DNA of 64,000 bases from Owenia fusiformis (Eukaryota > Annelida > Polychaeta > Sabellida > Oweniidae): the NCBI GenBank assembly GCA_903813345.2, contig CAIIXF020000007.1:9121730-9185729 (forward strand), given 5' to 3'. Position 1 is the first letter of the stretch. Every line of letters begins with the position of its first letter. The position numbers were made by a program, and so were the translations under genes. The notes under the pieces were generated by a model. The model did not search any database and was not told the origin of the DNA. It saw nothing but the letters and a program-made list of their open reading frames with translations. This document shows, in pieces, positions 1-9,900 of the stretch.

Positions 1-203
1 AGATTATCATCACTCCATCTCGAGGGATGTCACGCTTGATATATGTGGAATATAATAAAGTAATTTAAAATCGATGAACTAGTAAATGTCATAGTGATAT
101 ATAACATTACTTTCAGCAACTGTCGTTCATTTAACAAAAAGTTGTCGAATGAGTGAAGTGAAGTTCATTGACTGCGATCATAAAAGTCAGAAATCTCAAC
201 AAA
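1..203. other. 5' flank / possible 5' UTR of the NTF2-like gene
   Basis: AT-rich sequence upstream of the first recognisable coding exon. I see no clear TATA box or CpG-rich promoter, so the transcription start cannot be placed. Confidence 0.3.
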
Positions 204-363
204 ATGTACATTGCTGTTATTTGCACCATTCTACTTGTGTCATCAAATTTAGTATCAGGAAAGAGACTAGGTAACAAACCGACAAAAAAACTATTTCAAG
301 AAAAAGTACTGGATAGTCTAAGTGAAATAAAAAATGAGCTCAGTGAAAGGAAAGTAATTTGTG
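204..363 (+). CDS. NTF2-like secreted protein, exon 1 (signal peptide)
   Basis: The ATG at 204 opens a peptide beginning MYIAVICTILLVSSNLVSG, a short N-terminus followed by a hydrophobic core and a small-residue cleavage context, which is a typical signal peptide. A basic and polar stretch follows (GKRLGNKPTKKLFQEKVLD). The exon ends at 363 before GTAAGA, in phase 1. That phase matches exactly the exon starting at 2321, where the split codon reads GAT. In-frame codons upstream of 204 contain no better ATG. The assignment to the downstream NTF2-like exons rests on phase, order and splice signals; no transcript is available. A secreted or luminal location is inferred from the signal peptide. 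Confidence 0.6.
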
Positions 364-427
364 GTAAGACATTTTCTAAATTAACAAATTGAAAAAAACG
401 TAGAAATTAGACATTTTCACTTCAATG

Positions 428-450
428 ATTATCACCATCATCATCATTAT
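428..450. repeat. ATC-type microsatellite
   Basis: Short run of ATCATC/ACC units inside intron 1. Confidence 0.5.
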
Positions 451-514
451 ATGTAGCGTTATTGATACAGATTTTTATGAAATATTGTGAAGTCTTTTTC
501 TGTTAGTACATATA

Positions 515-1647
515 CAGGGTGGGCCAAAAAAACAATACCCAACTTTAAATCAGAATGAAAATAGCTATGCTCAATATGATACATTGATTTATATATCATT
601 TTAAAGGTAATCCATTTTCGAACAATTTTGCATACACTATGTCATGAAATCAATATTAAAGTTTTATTATGCTTATTTGGGAGGCTGGGTCGGTATTTAA
701 GGTATCTTGATTTTAGGGAGAAAATAGTAAATCTGCGGAATAATGTTAATTTTTTATTTCTAGAATATCATTTTGTTAGGTGAATACATGCTTGTATATT
801 TGCATATTGTGTGACTAAACTTATTGTTTATGAATTTTAGTGTTGTTTATTATCAATAAGTACTCAAAGGGGGTCTGTTAAAAGACATTAAACGTACATG
901 TGACGAGGATTTTATTTTCCAACAAGACATTGCCTCGTACCATAGATCTCAGGAGACATTGGAATTCCTTTGCAAACAAGGTGTCAATTTGATTGATCTC
1001 GATGCTTGGCTACCCAACAGTATCCATGCTACATGTAATGTGTTTGATTACCATACATACATGGAGTCATCTCGAGGAGATGGTACAATCAAAAACATCC
1101 AATAAACTATGTAAACAGCATTGATGAGCTGAAACAGAATCCTTAAATGCTGAAATGAATTGCAACAGAAATCTCTCAATAAGGCTTTTGATAGATTGCG
1201 CTACCACTTGAAGCTTATTGTTGATGCAGAGGGGAGGGGGTGGGGGTATATTGAGCAATTGCGAAAATTGTTTAAATAAATAAAGTGTAAAATGTTATTA
1301 AACAGCACTGAAATTCATAAACAATAAATTTAGTCACACAATGATGCAAATATCAATATCCAAGCATGTGTTCACCTAACAAAAGAATGGTTTTCTATAA
1401 ATAAAAAATTAACATAATTCCGCAGATTTACTATTTTCTCCCTTAAATCTGGAAACCTTAAATAGCAACCCGGCCTACCAAATAAGTATAATAAAACTTT
1501 ACTATTGATTTCATGACATAGTGTTATATACCAAATTGTTTGAAATTGTACGACCTTTAAAATGATATGTAAGTCAACGTACCATATTGAATGTAACTAT
1601 TTTTATCCTGATTTGAAGTTGGGTATTGTTTTTTTTGGCCCACCCTG
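515..1647 (+). mobile_element. Decayed Tc1/mariner-type element with ~340-bp terminal inverted repeats
   Basis: The element begins CAGGGTGGGCC and ends with the complement GGCCCACCCTG, each flanked by TA, the Tc1/mariner target duplication. The inverted repeat is very long: about 515-857 pairs with about 1296-1647, with scattered mismatches. Between the arms a transposase remnant is readable on the + strand (896-1060). The element sits wholly inside intron 1 of the NTF2-like gene. It cannot be autonomous, because only the C-terminal catalytic part of a transposase remains. Confidence 0.8.
896..1060 (+). pseudogene. Mariner-type transposase remnant
   Basis: The + strand reads FQQDIASYHRSQETLEFL and later LDAWLPNS...FDYH. 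This matches the second catalytic aspartate block (QQDGAPxH) and the PPNSPDLNPxDY block of Tc1/mariner transposases. The third block is corrupted. The DNA-binding half and the first catalytic residue are missing. Confidence 0.65.
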
Positions 1648-2320
1648 TATATGTAAAAAGCAAGGTATATCATTTGGTTATTTTATTTTATATCTTCTAA
1701 TTGCTTCTCATTTTTTTCAGTCCTTATCTAAAATAGTTCTATAAAATCAAAATATATAAACTACATAACTGTGACCGTGTACATCTCTGCAAAATGGTTA
1801 CAAAAATGGATCCGTTTTGGTAACAAAATGGATCAGCCTTGGAAGTACGATTTCTTTTTCCACGATTTCACAAGTTATGGTCTTCCCGACCTTTTGCGTG
1901 GCACCAACGTAAGTCAGCATCATACGTTTCAGAAAATCTACGCGTTTGTGTTTGTTATTCGGCATATTGGTAATCTAAATTATTCTTCAACATGGATTGT
2001 AATGGGTTCGGTATGAATGGAATGTCTTTTGTACTATAGTAACGGACCGGATCGTAATAATTGCTTGAATTCGTGATAGTTGATGTGTTCCGTAACTATT
2101 TTTGGTCCTTTTATTTGTAATTTTATTTGTATTTGTATTTATTTGTATTTTATTTGTAACAAAAAGGTCGTAGGGATTTTGCCTACATCTCATCGAGGCT
2201 ACTCCACTTGGTTACCGAAATGGATCCGTCGTTTTTGTAAGTTTTAAAAAGTTCCACCACAGTGTTCATGTCCTTAAGCAAAACATAAGTTAAAATACAT
2301 CTTATTGACATTGTTCATAG
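1648..2320. other. Rest of intron 1, no recognised feature
   Basis: Unique AT-rich sequence with a short T/A/G low-complexity run near 2110-2160. It ends with the acceptor TTCATAG just before exon 2. Small open frames here have no recognisable similarity. Confidence 0.5.
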
Positions 2321-2482
2321 ATCAATCGGAGATATTGGAAATTGCCAAAAGACGTATGAAGAGAGTTGATGACTTTGTTTTCGATGGATTTTTCAATCAA
2401 AGTGAGGCATTCGTCGATGAAATGTATGATGAGAATGCTATCTTATTCAACCCAGGCCAAGAACCAATTATTGGAATTCAAG
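2321..2482 (+). CDS. NTF2-like/SnoaL-like protein, exon 2 (N-terminal helices and first strand)
   Basis: The exon is bounded by TTCATAG on the left and GTGAGT on the right, phase 1 on both sides. It encodes a helix (ILEIAKRRMKRVDDFVFDGF), then FFNQSEAFVDEMYDENAILF and NPGQEPIIGIQ. This is the characteristic opening of the NTF2-like superfamily (SnoaL/DUF4440 type), where a helix pair is followed by a 'Y-x-D-D/E-A' turn, a proline/glycine strand and a 'G-x-x-x-I' step. Exon 3 continues the domain with AIKDTFRTSF. With all exons the protein would be about 196-198 residues. Family members include enzymes such as ketosteroid isomerase-like proteins and non-catalytic binding folds, so no reaction can be assigned. 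The downstream intron is about 17.5 kb, almost all of it the LTR retrotransposon. Confidence 0.65.
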
Positions 2483-2485
2483 GTG

Positions 2486-2579
2486 AGTTCATAAAGAAGG
2501 AGGGAAAGTATCGCAACATATTTCGGACAGAAATATGTTGGATTTTGGCTATACTCTGAGGATTCAAACAGGTGCATAT
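2486..2579. repeat. Left arm (outer part) of a large foldback repeat, split by the LTR element
   Basis: This stretch is nearly the reverse complement of 19697-19795. Shared blocks include AAAGTATCGCAACA, TTTCGGACAG, TATGTTGGATTTTGGCTAT and AAACAGGTGCATAT. The arm continues at 19244 after the inserted retrotransposon. It starts immediately after the exon 2 donor site. Confidence 0.75.
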
Positions 2580-2823
2580 TGTCGGACCTGGCCAAAATCT
2601 GGTAGTGTGGTTGTGGTCGGGTCACGAACAATTTATTTAATATGGGATTCTCACTGGTTTTATGTGGGCGCAGACCTGGTTTGGTGGTACTGCTTTCACT
2701 GAAAGGGGAGGTGGTTACACATTTATATACAAAATTCAAATATATAGGTTTTTTATAATTTATTAACACTTTAATTTTGAAAACAAATAAAACACAAATG
2801 TCCATGTAATAAATATCTCTGAG

Positions 2824-4320
2824 TTGTCTTGTTGCTCTTCTCTTGTTTGCACTCTGCTCTACTTTTACTCTTCTTCACTCTGCTCAGGGGTCACTCTGCT
2901 TTACTCTTCTGTTCTCTGACGTCATTTACTCTGCTTTAGTTTCACTCTGTTCTGCTCTGGTTACTCTTTATTCCGCTCTGCTCTGCTTTACTCTATTCTG
3001 CTCTGGTTACTCTTTATTCCGCTCTGCTCTACTTTACTCTCTATTCTGTTCTGGTTACTCTTTACTCCTCTCTGCTCTGATTTACTCTGTTCTGCTCAGG
3101 TTACTCTTTACTCCTTTCTGTTCTGCTCTGCTTACTCTTTCCCCTGTTCAGCTCTGCTTACTCTTTATTCTGTTCTGCTTACTCTTTACTCTGCACTGCT
3201 CTGCTTACTCTTTATTCTGTTCTGCTTACTCTTTACTCTGCACTGCTCTGCTTACTCTTTCCCCTGTTCTGCTCTGCTTACTCTTTATTCTACTCTGCTT
3301 ACTCTTTACTCCTATCTTCTCTGCTCTGGTTACTCTCTACTCCTATCTGCTCTGTTCTGCTTTAATCTGTTCTGCTCTGCTTACTCTTTACTCTGCACTG
3401 CTCTGCTTTACTCTTTACTCTACCCTCGTCTCTGCTATTCACTCTGCTTTACTCTTTTCTGCTCTGGTTACTCTTTATTCCGCTCTGTTCTGCTTACTCT
3501 CTATTCTGCTCTGGTTACTCTTTACTCCTTTCTGTTCTACTCTACTCAGGGTTACTCTTTATTCCGCTCTGTTCTGCTTTAATCTGTTCTGCTCTGCTTA
3601 CTCTTTATTCTGTTCTGCTTACTCTTTACTCTATTCTGCTCTGGTTACTCTTTATTCCGCTCTGCTCTGCTTTACTCTATTCTGCTCTGGTTACTCTTTA
3701 TTCCGCTCTGCTCTACTTTACTCTGGTCTGCTCTGGTTATTCTTTATTCTACTCTGCTTACTCTTTACTCCTATCTTCTCTGCTCTGGTTACTCTCTACT
3801 CCTATCTGCTCTGTTCTGCTTTAATCTGTTCTGCTCTGCTTACTCTTTACTCTGCACTGCTCTGCTTTACTCTTTACTCTACCCTCGTCTCTGCTATTCA
3901 CTCTGCTTTACTCTTTTCTGCTCTGGTTACTCTTTATTCCGCTCTGTTCTGCTTACTCTCTATTCTGCTCTGGTTACTCTTTACTCCTTTCTGTTCTACT
4001 CTACTCAGGGTTACTCTTTATTCCGCTCTGTTCTGCTTTAATCTGTTCTGCTCTGCTTACTCTTTATTCTACTCTGCTTACTCTTTACTCCTATCTTCTC
4101 TGCTCTGGTTACTCTCTACTCCTATCTGCTCTGTTCTGCTTTAATCTGTTCTGCTCTGCTTACTCTTTACTCTGCACTGCTCTGCTTTACTCTTTACTCT
4201 ACCCTCGTCTCTGCTATTCCCTCTGCTTTACTCTTTTCTGCTCTGGTTACTCTTTATTCCGCTCTGTTCTGCTTACTCTCTATTCTGCTCTGGTTACTCT
4301 TTACTCCTTTCTGTTCTACT
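2824..4320. repeat. CT-rich degenerate repeat field in the 3' LTR
   Basis: Irregular repetition of CTCTGCT, TTACTCTTTA and CTGTTCTGCT words, pyrimidine-rich on the + strand and purine-rich (AGAGTAA, GAGCAGA) on the element's sense strand. Larger blocks are also repeated: the segment starting TCTACTCTGCTTACTC recurs near 3290, 3748 and 4070. A 433-codon frame runs through it (2843-4144), but its composition (almost only L, S, F, Y, A, C, T) follows from the repeat, so I do not call it a gene. Confidence 0.85.
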
Positions 4321-4806
4321 CTACTCAGGGTTACTCTTCTTCAGCCTGGGTTACTCGTCTTTACTCTTCGCTGCTCTGCTCTACTCAGGGTTACTCTTCT
4401 TCAGCCTGGGTTACTCTTCTTTACTCTTCGCCGCTCTGCTCTACTCAGGGTTACTCTTCTTCAGCCTGGGTTACTCGTCTTTACTCTTCGCCGCTCTGCT
4501 CTACTCAGGGTTACTCTATTTCAGCCTGGGTTACTCTTCTTTACTCTTCGCCGCTCTGCTCTACTCAGGGTTACTCTTCTTCAGCCTGGGTTACTCGTCT
4601 TTACTCTTCGCCACTCTGCTCTACTCAGGGTTACTCTTCTTCAGCCTGGGTTACTCTTCTTTACTCTTCGCCGCTCTGCTCTACTCAGGGTTACTCTTCT
4701 TCAGCCTGGGTTACTCGTCTTTACTCTTCGCCGCTCTGCTCTACTCAGGGTTACTCTTCTTCAGCCTGGGTTACTCTTCTTTACTCTTGGCCGCTCTGCT
4801 ACTCAG
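4321..4806. repeat. 60-bp tandem array, 8 copies, in the 3' LTR
   Basis: Units start CTACTCAGGGTTACTC and repeat every 60 bp from 4321, the last one slightly shortened. Units alternate between TTACTCGTCTTT and TTACTCTTCTTT versions, giving a 120-bp higher-order period. An identical array is in the 5' LTR. Confidence 0.9.
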
Positions 4807-6429
4807 GGTTACTCTTCTCCAGCCCGGTTGTTCAAAACAAGACTAGTAATTCGGGAATATCAATCAAATTATGAGATTAGACCCCAATTACCAGTCCAAA
4901 AGGAAATAACTCTACTGCTCAACAAAATACTTGCTCCGGATGGAATCAAGAATGTCGATCAAATCCTGAGATTAGATTTGATCCACACACTTCAATAAGG
5001 ATAAAACTACCGCTCAAAAATAAGAAAATGCTTGCTTTAAGGAACGAGTAGTTCAAGAATGTCAATCAAATTCTGAGATTAGACTTGAACCACACGTGGA
5101 CCGGAAGTCATCCAAGATGGCGGAATTGCAAAGGATTGTGGGGAGTGTATGATGCAATCACCAAAATCTCAATGTCAAATCGAAAAAAGCATCAAATTAA
5201 CCTTTTGATTGTATCACAAAAAGGAATTATAGGAATATATCAGCACTTACAAAATCTGGAACATGTTCTTTAGACGTCTCTAACTGCTAATTCACTCACA
5301 GTTCTCCTTGTTCGCCCACATCACACCATGCCAAATGGTCCTATATCCACGTGTCATGGTATTTTCCGTCACGAAACGATAAATATACTCCAACTAACGC
5401 TAATCCACACTTGGTTAATCTCCAGACTTCCTCAGATTTATCAGCATCCACAAACACAATAAACATCCAATAATAGAATCAAATTTTCCATTATATTCCC
5501 GATTTAGCTTTAAAAATGATGCTACACATCCTCACACTTCAACATTTAAAGCAAGACTAACATCAGGTGATCAGATTATCTCCTATCTTAACCCACTAAT
5601 GAGATGCATAAGGAAGCTATCTGATTGGCTACAGCTGGACTAAGCTGGTGTGTTTACTCCATTTGGTGATGCATTGTGGGAAATCACTATGACAATGTCA
5701 ATCACAGATCCTTTAATTGCCGATGACTCATAACCATGTGGCACATTTCTCCTATGGGTTGACCAATTCTAGGACAAGGGTTCCCGCACAAGCAAAGAGT
5801 AAGGTTACTCTTACTCTTACTCCCAGCTTACTCCTTGGGTTTATGGTTACTCCTAAGTTACTCTTTGAGATTTGCACTTACTCTTAGTTTACTCTTTTTA
5901 TTAGTTTAGGTTTTTGGGGTTAAACTACCGAAGACCAGGCATAGCACATAAGCATAATAAGGATGGCACTGTTAGAAGAAAGAGTAAGTTACCCAATCCC
6001 CGGAAATATGAATTTAAACTATTACAGAAGTAAGGAACGTTATCCCTAATTGTTCCCAGATAATATAAAACATAAATGTATATCAGAAAAATACCCTACT
6101 AGGGGGGTAATGAAGTTATAACCACAAAGTAATTTGACCTAGATATTCGAAAAAGAAAGTAAACACAACTCGAACGAAAAAAATTCTACTCTGCACGATC
6201 ATTACATCTAAATTCAGGCAAGTTTCTCTTAGATTATCACATAATATTACTCTTGATACTTATATGAATGAAGGGAATATAAAAATAAATGGAAACCTAC
6301 CAGGAGATCGCAGGAAAGGAGCCTTTTTTTAAATTTTGAAATGACAATTCTCGTGTATTTGAAATTTCAGAACTAGCGCCCTCTAGCGTAGATTAAATTT
6401 TGAAAGGTGGGAAATTCAAATTTCCCACA

Positions 6430-6443
6430 CACCCCCCATCTTT
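6430..6443 (-). promoter_or_regulatory. Polypurine tract
   Basis: The minus strand reads AAAGATGGGGGGTG directly against the 3' LTR start (TGTGGGAAA). Position and composition fit the plus-strand primer of an LTR retrotransposon. Confidence 0.8.
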
Positions 6444-6922
6444 ACTCAATGCGCCCTCGCATTGCTCCTATAATCTTAACCATGAGCAACAACCATTGGA
6501 GTAAAAAAAACAACTTATGAGTAACTTTTAATCAATCATATAACATGCTACATGATAATTTTTATAACATAGTCTCAAACTCAATTACCAAGTCACCATC
6601 AATGCACTTCAACTAAAAAAATAAACTTCAGTAAACACCATCACATTCTAGAGATGCTTCTAAAAAGTCAACTATCTCAAAAGTCTCTGATCAATGCCAT
6701 AAACAATCATTTCTGTGCATGTCTTTCTGTCTCTCTTTGACATATGAATCACTTTTATAAGATAACAAGTTTACGAATAATGAACATACAACTTAAAGTC
6801 AATAAAAAGTAGAGAAATTTCACTTTAAAGTCTCTATCTCTCTCTCTACATGATATGAACGAGCTATATTAAGTAACAAGTTAAAAGTTAACATAACATC
6901 TTAAAATCTGTGAGAGACCAAC
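6444..6922 (-). other. 3' untranslated region of the LTR element
   Basis: About 480 AT-rich bases between the gag-pol stop codon and the polypurine tract. No frame, envelope-like gene or other signal was seen. Confidence 0.6.
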
Positions 6923-9900
6923 TTAGAAATATACTTGATCTACATGTACGTATACGTTAGGTGCGAAGGAAGGTCCATGAGTCTGGGTTCCGATTGTCCT
7001 CACTTCTGGTGACCTAGCCGTAGCAGACGGTACGCTTGCTTTTGACTTGGTGCTGGTTTCCTTCCCTTTAGGTTCCGACTTGTTTTCCTCTGGAATGTCA
7101 AGAGTAATAGGAGGACTCTCACCCTCGACCTCCCGTTCCTGTCTACCATCTTGATCAGTGTCACTAGAATAATGATCCTCTGCCAATCCATCTTTATGTT
7201 CCCGTGTACTGGCTTTACCATCCCCTGACTCTCCATCTGCCTCCGAGGTAGGTGTTTCATGGTCTTGTTCAACTGGTGAATCATCAACTTCCTCCTCTAA
7301 ATTCGGGGTAAGAGGAAAGAATGGCACCTTTGGCTCTTCTCCTAGACTAGTAGTATCTATCCCATGAAGGTGTCGCATGTGTCGCTGGAGGTTAAACTTC
7401 CTTGTGAACACTTGGGCACATAACGAACACACATGGGAAGTGTCTGTCTCTGGACCAACTTTGGCGGATTCTGCTGTCGGGCAGGAGATGCTGCTAATAA
7501 GATTTACAGCGCTAGTCATTCTTTCCTGGAAGTTGTGAGAGGAGTCTAATCCATCCCGATGATCAGTTCCTGAGGTAGATTTGGTGGAGAATCCTGTTGA
7601 TCCACTGGTTCCAGTCTTATGATGACTACTGGAGAGTGTCTGATCAGATCTTTTGACATGGGAATCTGGGGACTTGTGGGTGTCCAGCCTTTTCTTCTTA
7701 GAATCCCCCTTTGAACTTGCCACTGCTTTGATTTCACTTTTAACATAGTTTTTCGTGGCCGCTATCATCTTCCCAAATGGATGTACACCCAACTTTCTCT
7801 CCTGTCTTTTGGGACTACGGTCCCGGTTGGGAGGCTTCTCTCTCTCCTGTCTTTTGGGACTACGGTCCCGGCTGGGAGGCTTCTCTATCACAACGCGCCT
7901 CCTTGTAGGCTCATCTCTCCTAGATACATGTTCACTCTTCTTCTCTTCAGCATGCTTGTGATGAGCTTTTCTGTCTCTGGACTGCTCTCTTCGTCTTCTA
8001 GATCGGGATCTTGACCGTGCCATCTCATCAACTGCAAACAGAACGAAATCATTATATCTACTGGGTTGTTTCTTTTGTCTTTTAGGAAGAACACCCCCCT
8101 TTGATTCAATTTGCAATGGCTCAATTTTAGGACAACGTTCCTTTTTCCCTCCCGCTTTTTCTGTTTTAACCAATTTTCTGACTGGGACCTTTTTTAAACA
8201 GGGGGGAGCCTGGTCTTGGAGTTTATCCCGGAAACCATCTTTCAATTCTTCTCCGTGTTTTATAGGTTTTTCCTCATTCAGCCATGTAGGATCACTGCAT
8301 TTCTCTTCAGGTTCCTCTTTCAAATGATCGTTGGGTCCTTCTGGGGCTTCCATTGGTGGTGGACTCTCCAACTCTTCCTGATTTGGTAATTCATCTTTTG
8401 CATCAAAGTTAGTGTCCTTATCTGGTTTGTGTTCTTCCCCACACCTTTTATCATCTTCTGGCATGGTTAAGTCTCTCAAGGGATCAGAAGAGAGAACAGG
8501 TTTGTCCCTAACAATCTCGTCTACTCTCGGCCATTTCTTAGGGAGTGCACAGTGGAATGGTTTGAGTAGGTTGAAGTGGACAATACGTGGTTTACCTGTG
8601 CCCTTCTCACGTATCCTATAGGTCACTGGTGATAATTGGCTGACAACTTGGAAAGGCCCCACCCATCTCGGTTGTAGTTTTGGAGATCTTCCTTTCCTCC
8701 TTGTTTTGTTCATCAGCCAAACTGCACTTCCCACCGGATAGAGCTCCTTATCCACTTTCCTATTGTAGTCCAATCTTTGCCTCGAAACAGCCAGCTCCAA
8801 CACATCACGGGCTTTCTCATGGACCTCCTCCAAGCATCGGCGCAACGCCAGAGCATGGTCTGTTGCTAGTTCGCTTGTCTCTGGAACTGCTATCATCCTT
8901 TCGAGCGAGGCTTTCATTTCTCGACCCATCATCATCATGCTAGGTGTCTCCCCTGTCGCCTTGTGCACAGATGATCTGTAGGCCATTAAAGCTAAGGGTA
9001 CCTTGAGGTCCCAATCATCTTGACAGTAAGTTGGAGCAAGTAACTTAGTGATGTTATCTACAAGGGTATGATTGAACCGTTCCACTAAGCCATTCGACTG
9101 GGGGTGGAATGGTGTCGTCCTGGTCTTGTCTATTCCCATCAGTTGACACACCTCCTGGAATACTTCAGATTCGAAGTTGCGCCCTTGATCACTGTGAAGT
9201 TCCTTTGGAACCCCCCATCTGCTACATATTTCACCCACCAACTTGTTGGCTACCGTCACAGCAGTTTGATCAGGAAGGGGAAACACCTCCGGCCATTTTG
9301 AAAAGTAATCAGAGCATACAAGCAAAAGCTTGTTACCTCTTGGTGTCTCTGGAAATGGCCCTAAAACGTCAATTCCCCATCTTTCCATCGGTGCTCCCAC
9401 TCGGAGTTGTTGCAAAGGAGCCTTTTTTCTCCGAGGTGGATTCTTTCTAGATTCACATATCTCACAGGTCCTACAATATGATCTAACATCAGCAGAGAGG
9501 TTAGGCCAATAGAACGCCCTTCTGCATCTTTCTAGAGTCCTCTTCACCCCATGATGTCCTGCTGTTGGAGAAGAATGACCCAGGTCCAATACCCTTGGTT
9601 TTAAAACTCCAGGAGTAACCACTTGGAGTCGAGTGATGGAGCCATCCTCCTCCTCCCAGACTCTACATAGTACCCCGGATTGCAGTTGCAGTCGGGACCA
9701 CTGTATCCACAGCTTTTTAACTATAGGTGACTTGGAACTGATGTCCTCCCAACTCGGCTTCTCCTTGTTCTCTTCCAGAGAGTTGATGATCTGAGTAAGG
9801 TCCCGGTCTTCTCTTTGGGCTACTCCTATATCCTCCAAAGTCCATTCTTGGTCCAGAGAAACAGTCAAAATATCATCTTCTGATTGCTCTTCAATCTGTT

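Larger units (their letters stand above)
2580..6429 (-). repeat. 3' LTR (3,850 bp)
   Basis: Nearly identical to 15394-19243. On the + strand it reads TGTCGGACCTGG...TTTCCCACA. From left to right (+ strand) it holds about 240 bp of unique sequence, a CT-rich repeat field, a 60-bp tandem array, and about 1.6 kb of unique sequence that again contains many TTACTC words (around 5799-5900). The short frames inside it (for example at 5085-5273) occur identically in both LTRs and show no protein features. Confidence 0.95.

Noticed and set aside
2843-4144. A 433-codon open frame in the LTR (repeated at 15657-16958)
   Set aside because: It lies wholly in the CT-rich repeat; its composition is restricted to residues dictated by the repeat and there is no motif. 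It is the by-product of a pyrimidine-rich strand lacking stops.
9109-9450. Numerous 60-147-codon + strand frames between 7000 and 15450
   Set aside because: They lie antisense to the gag-pol gene and show no independent motif.
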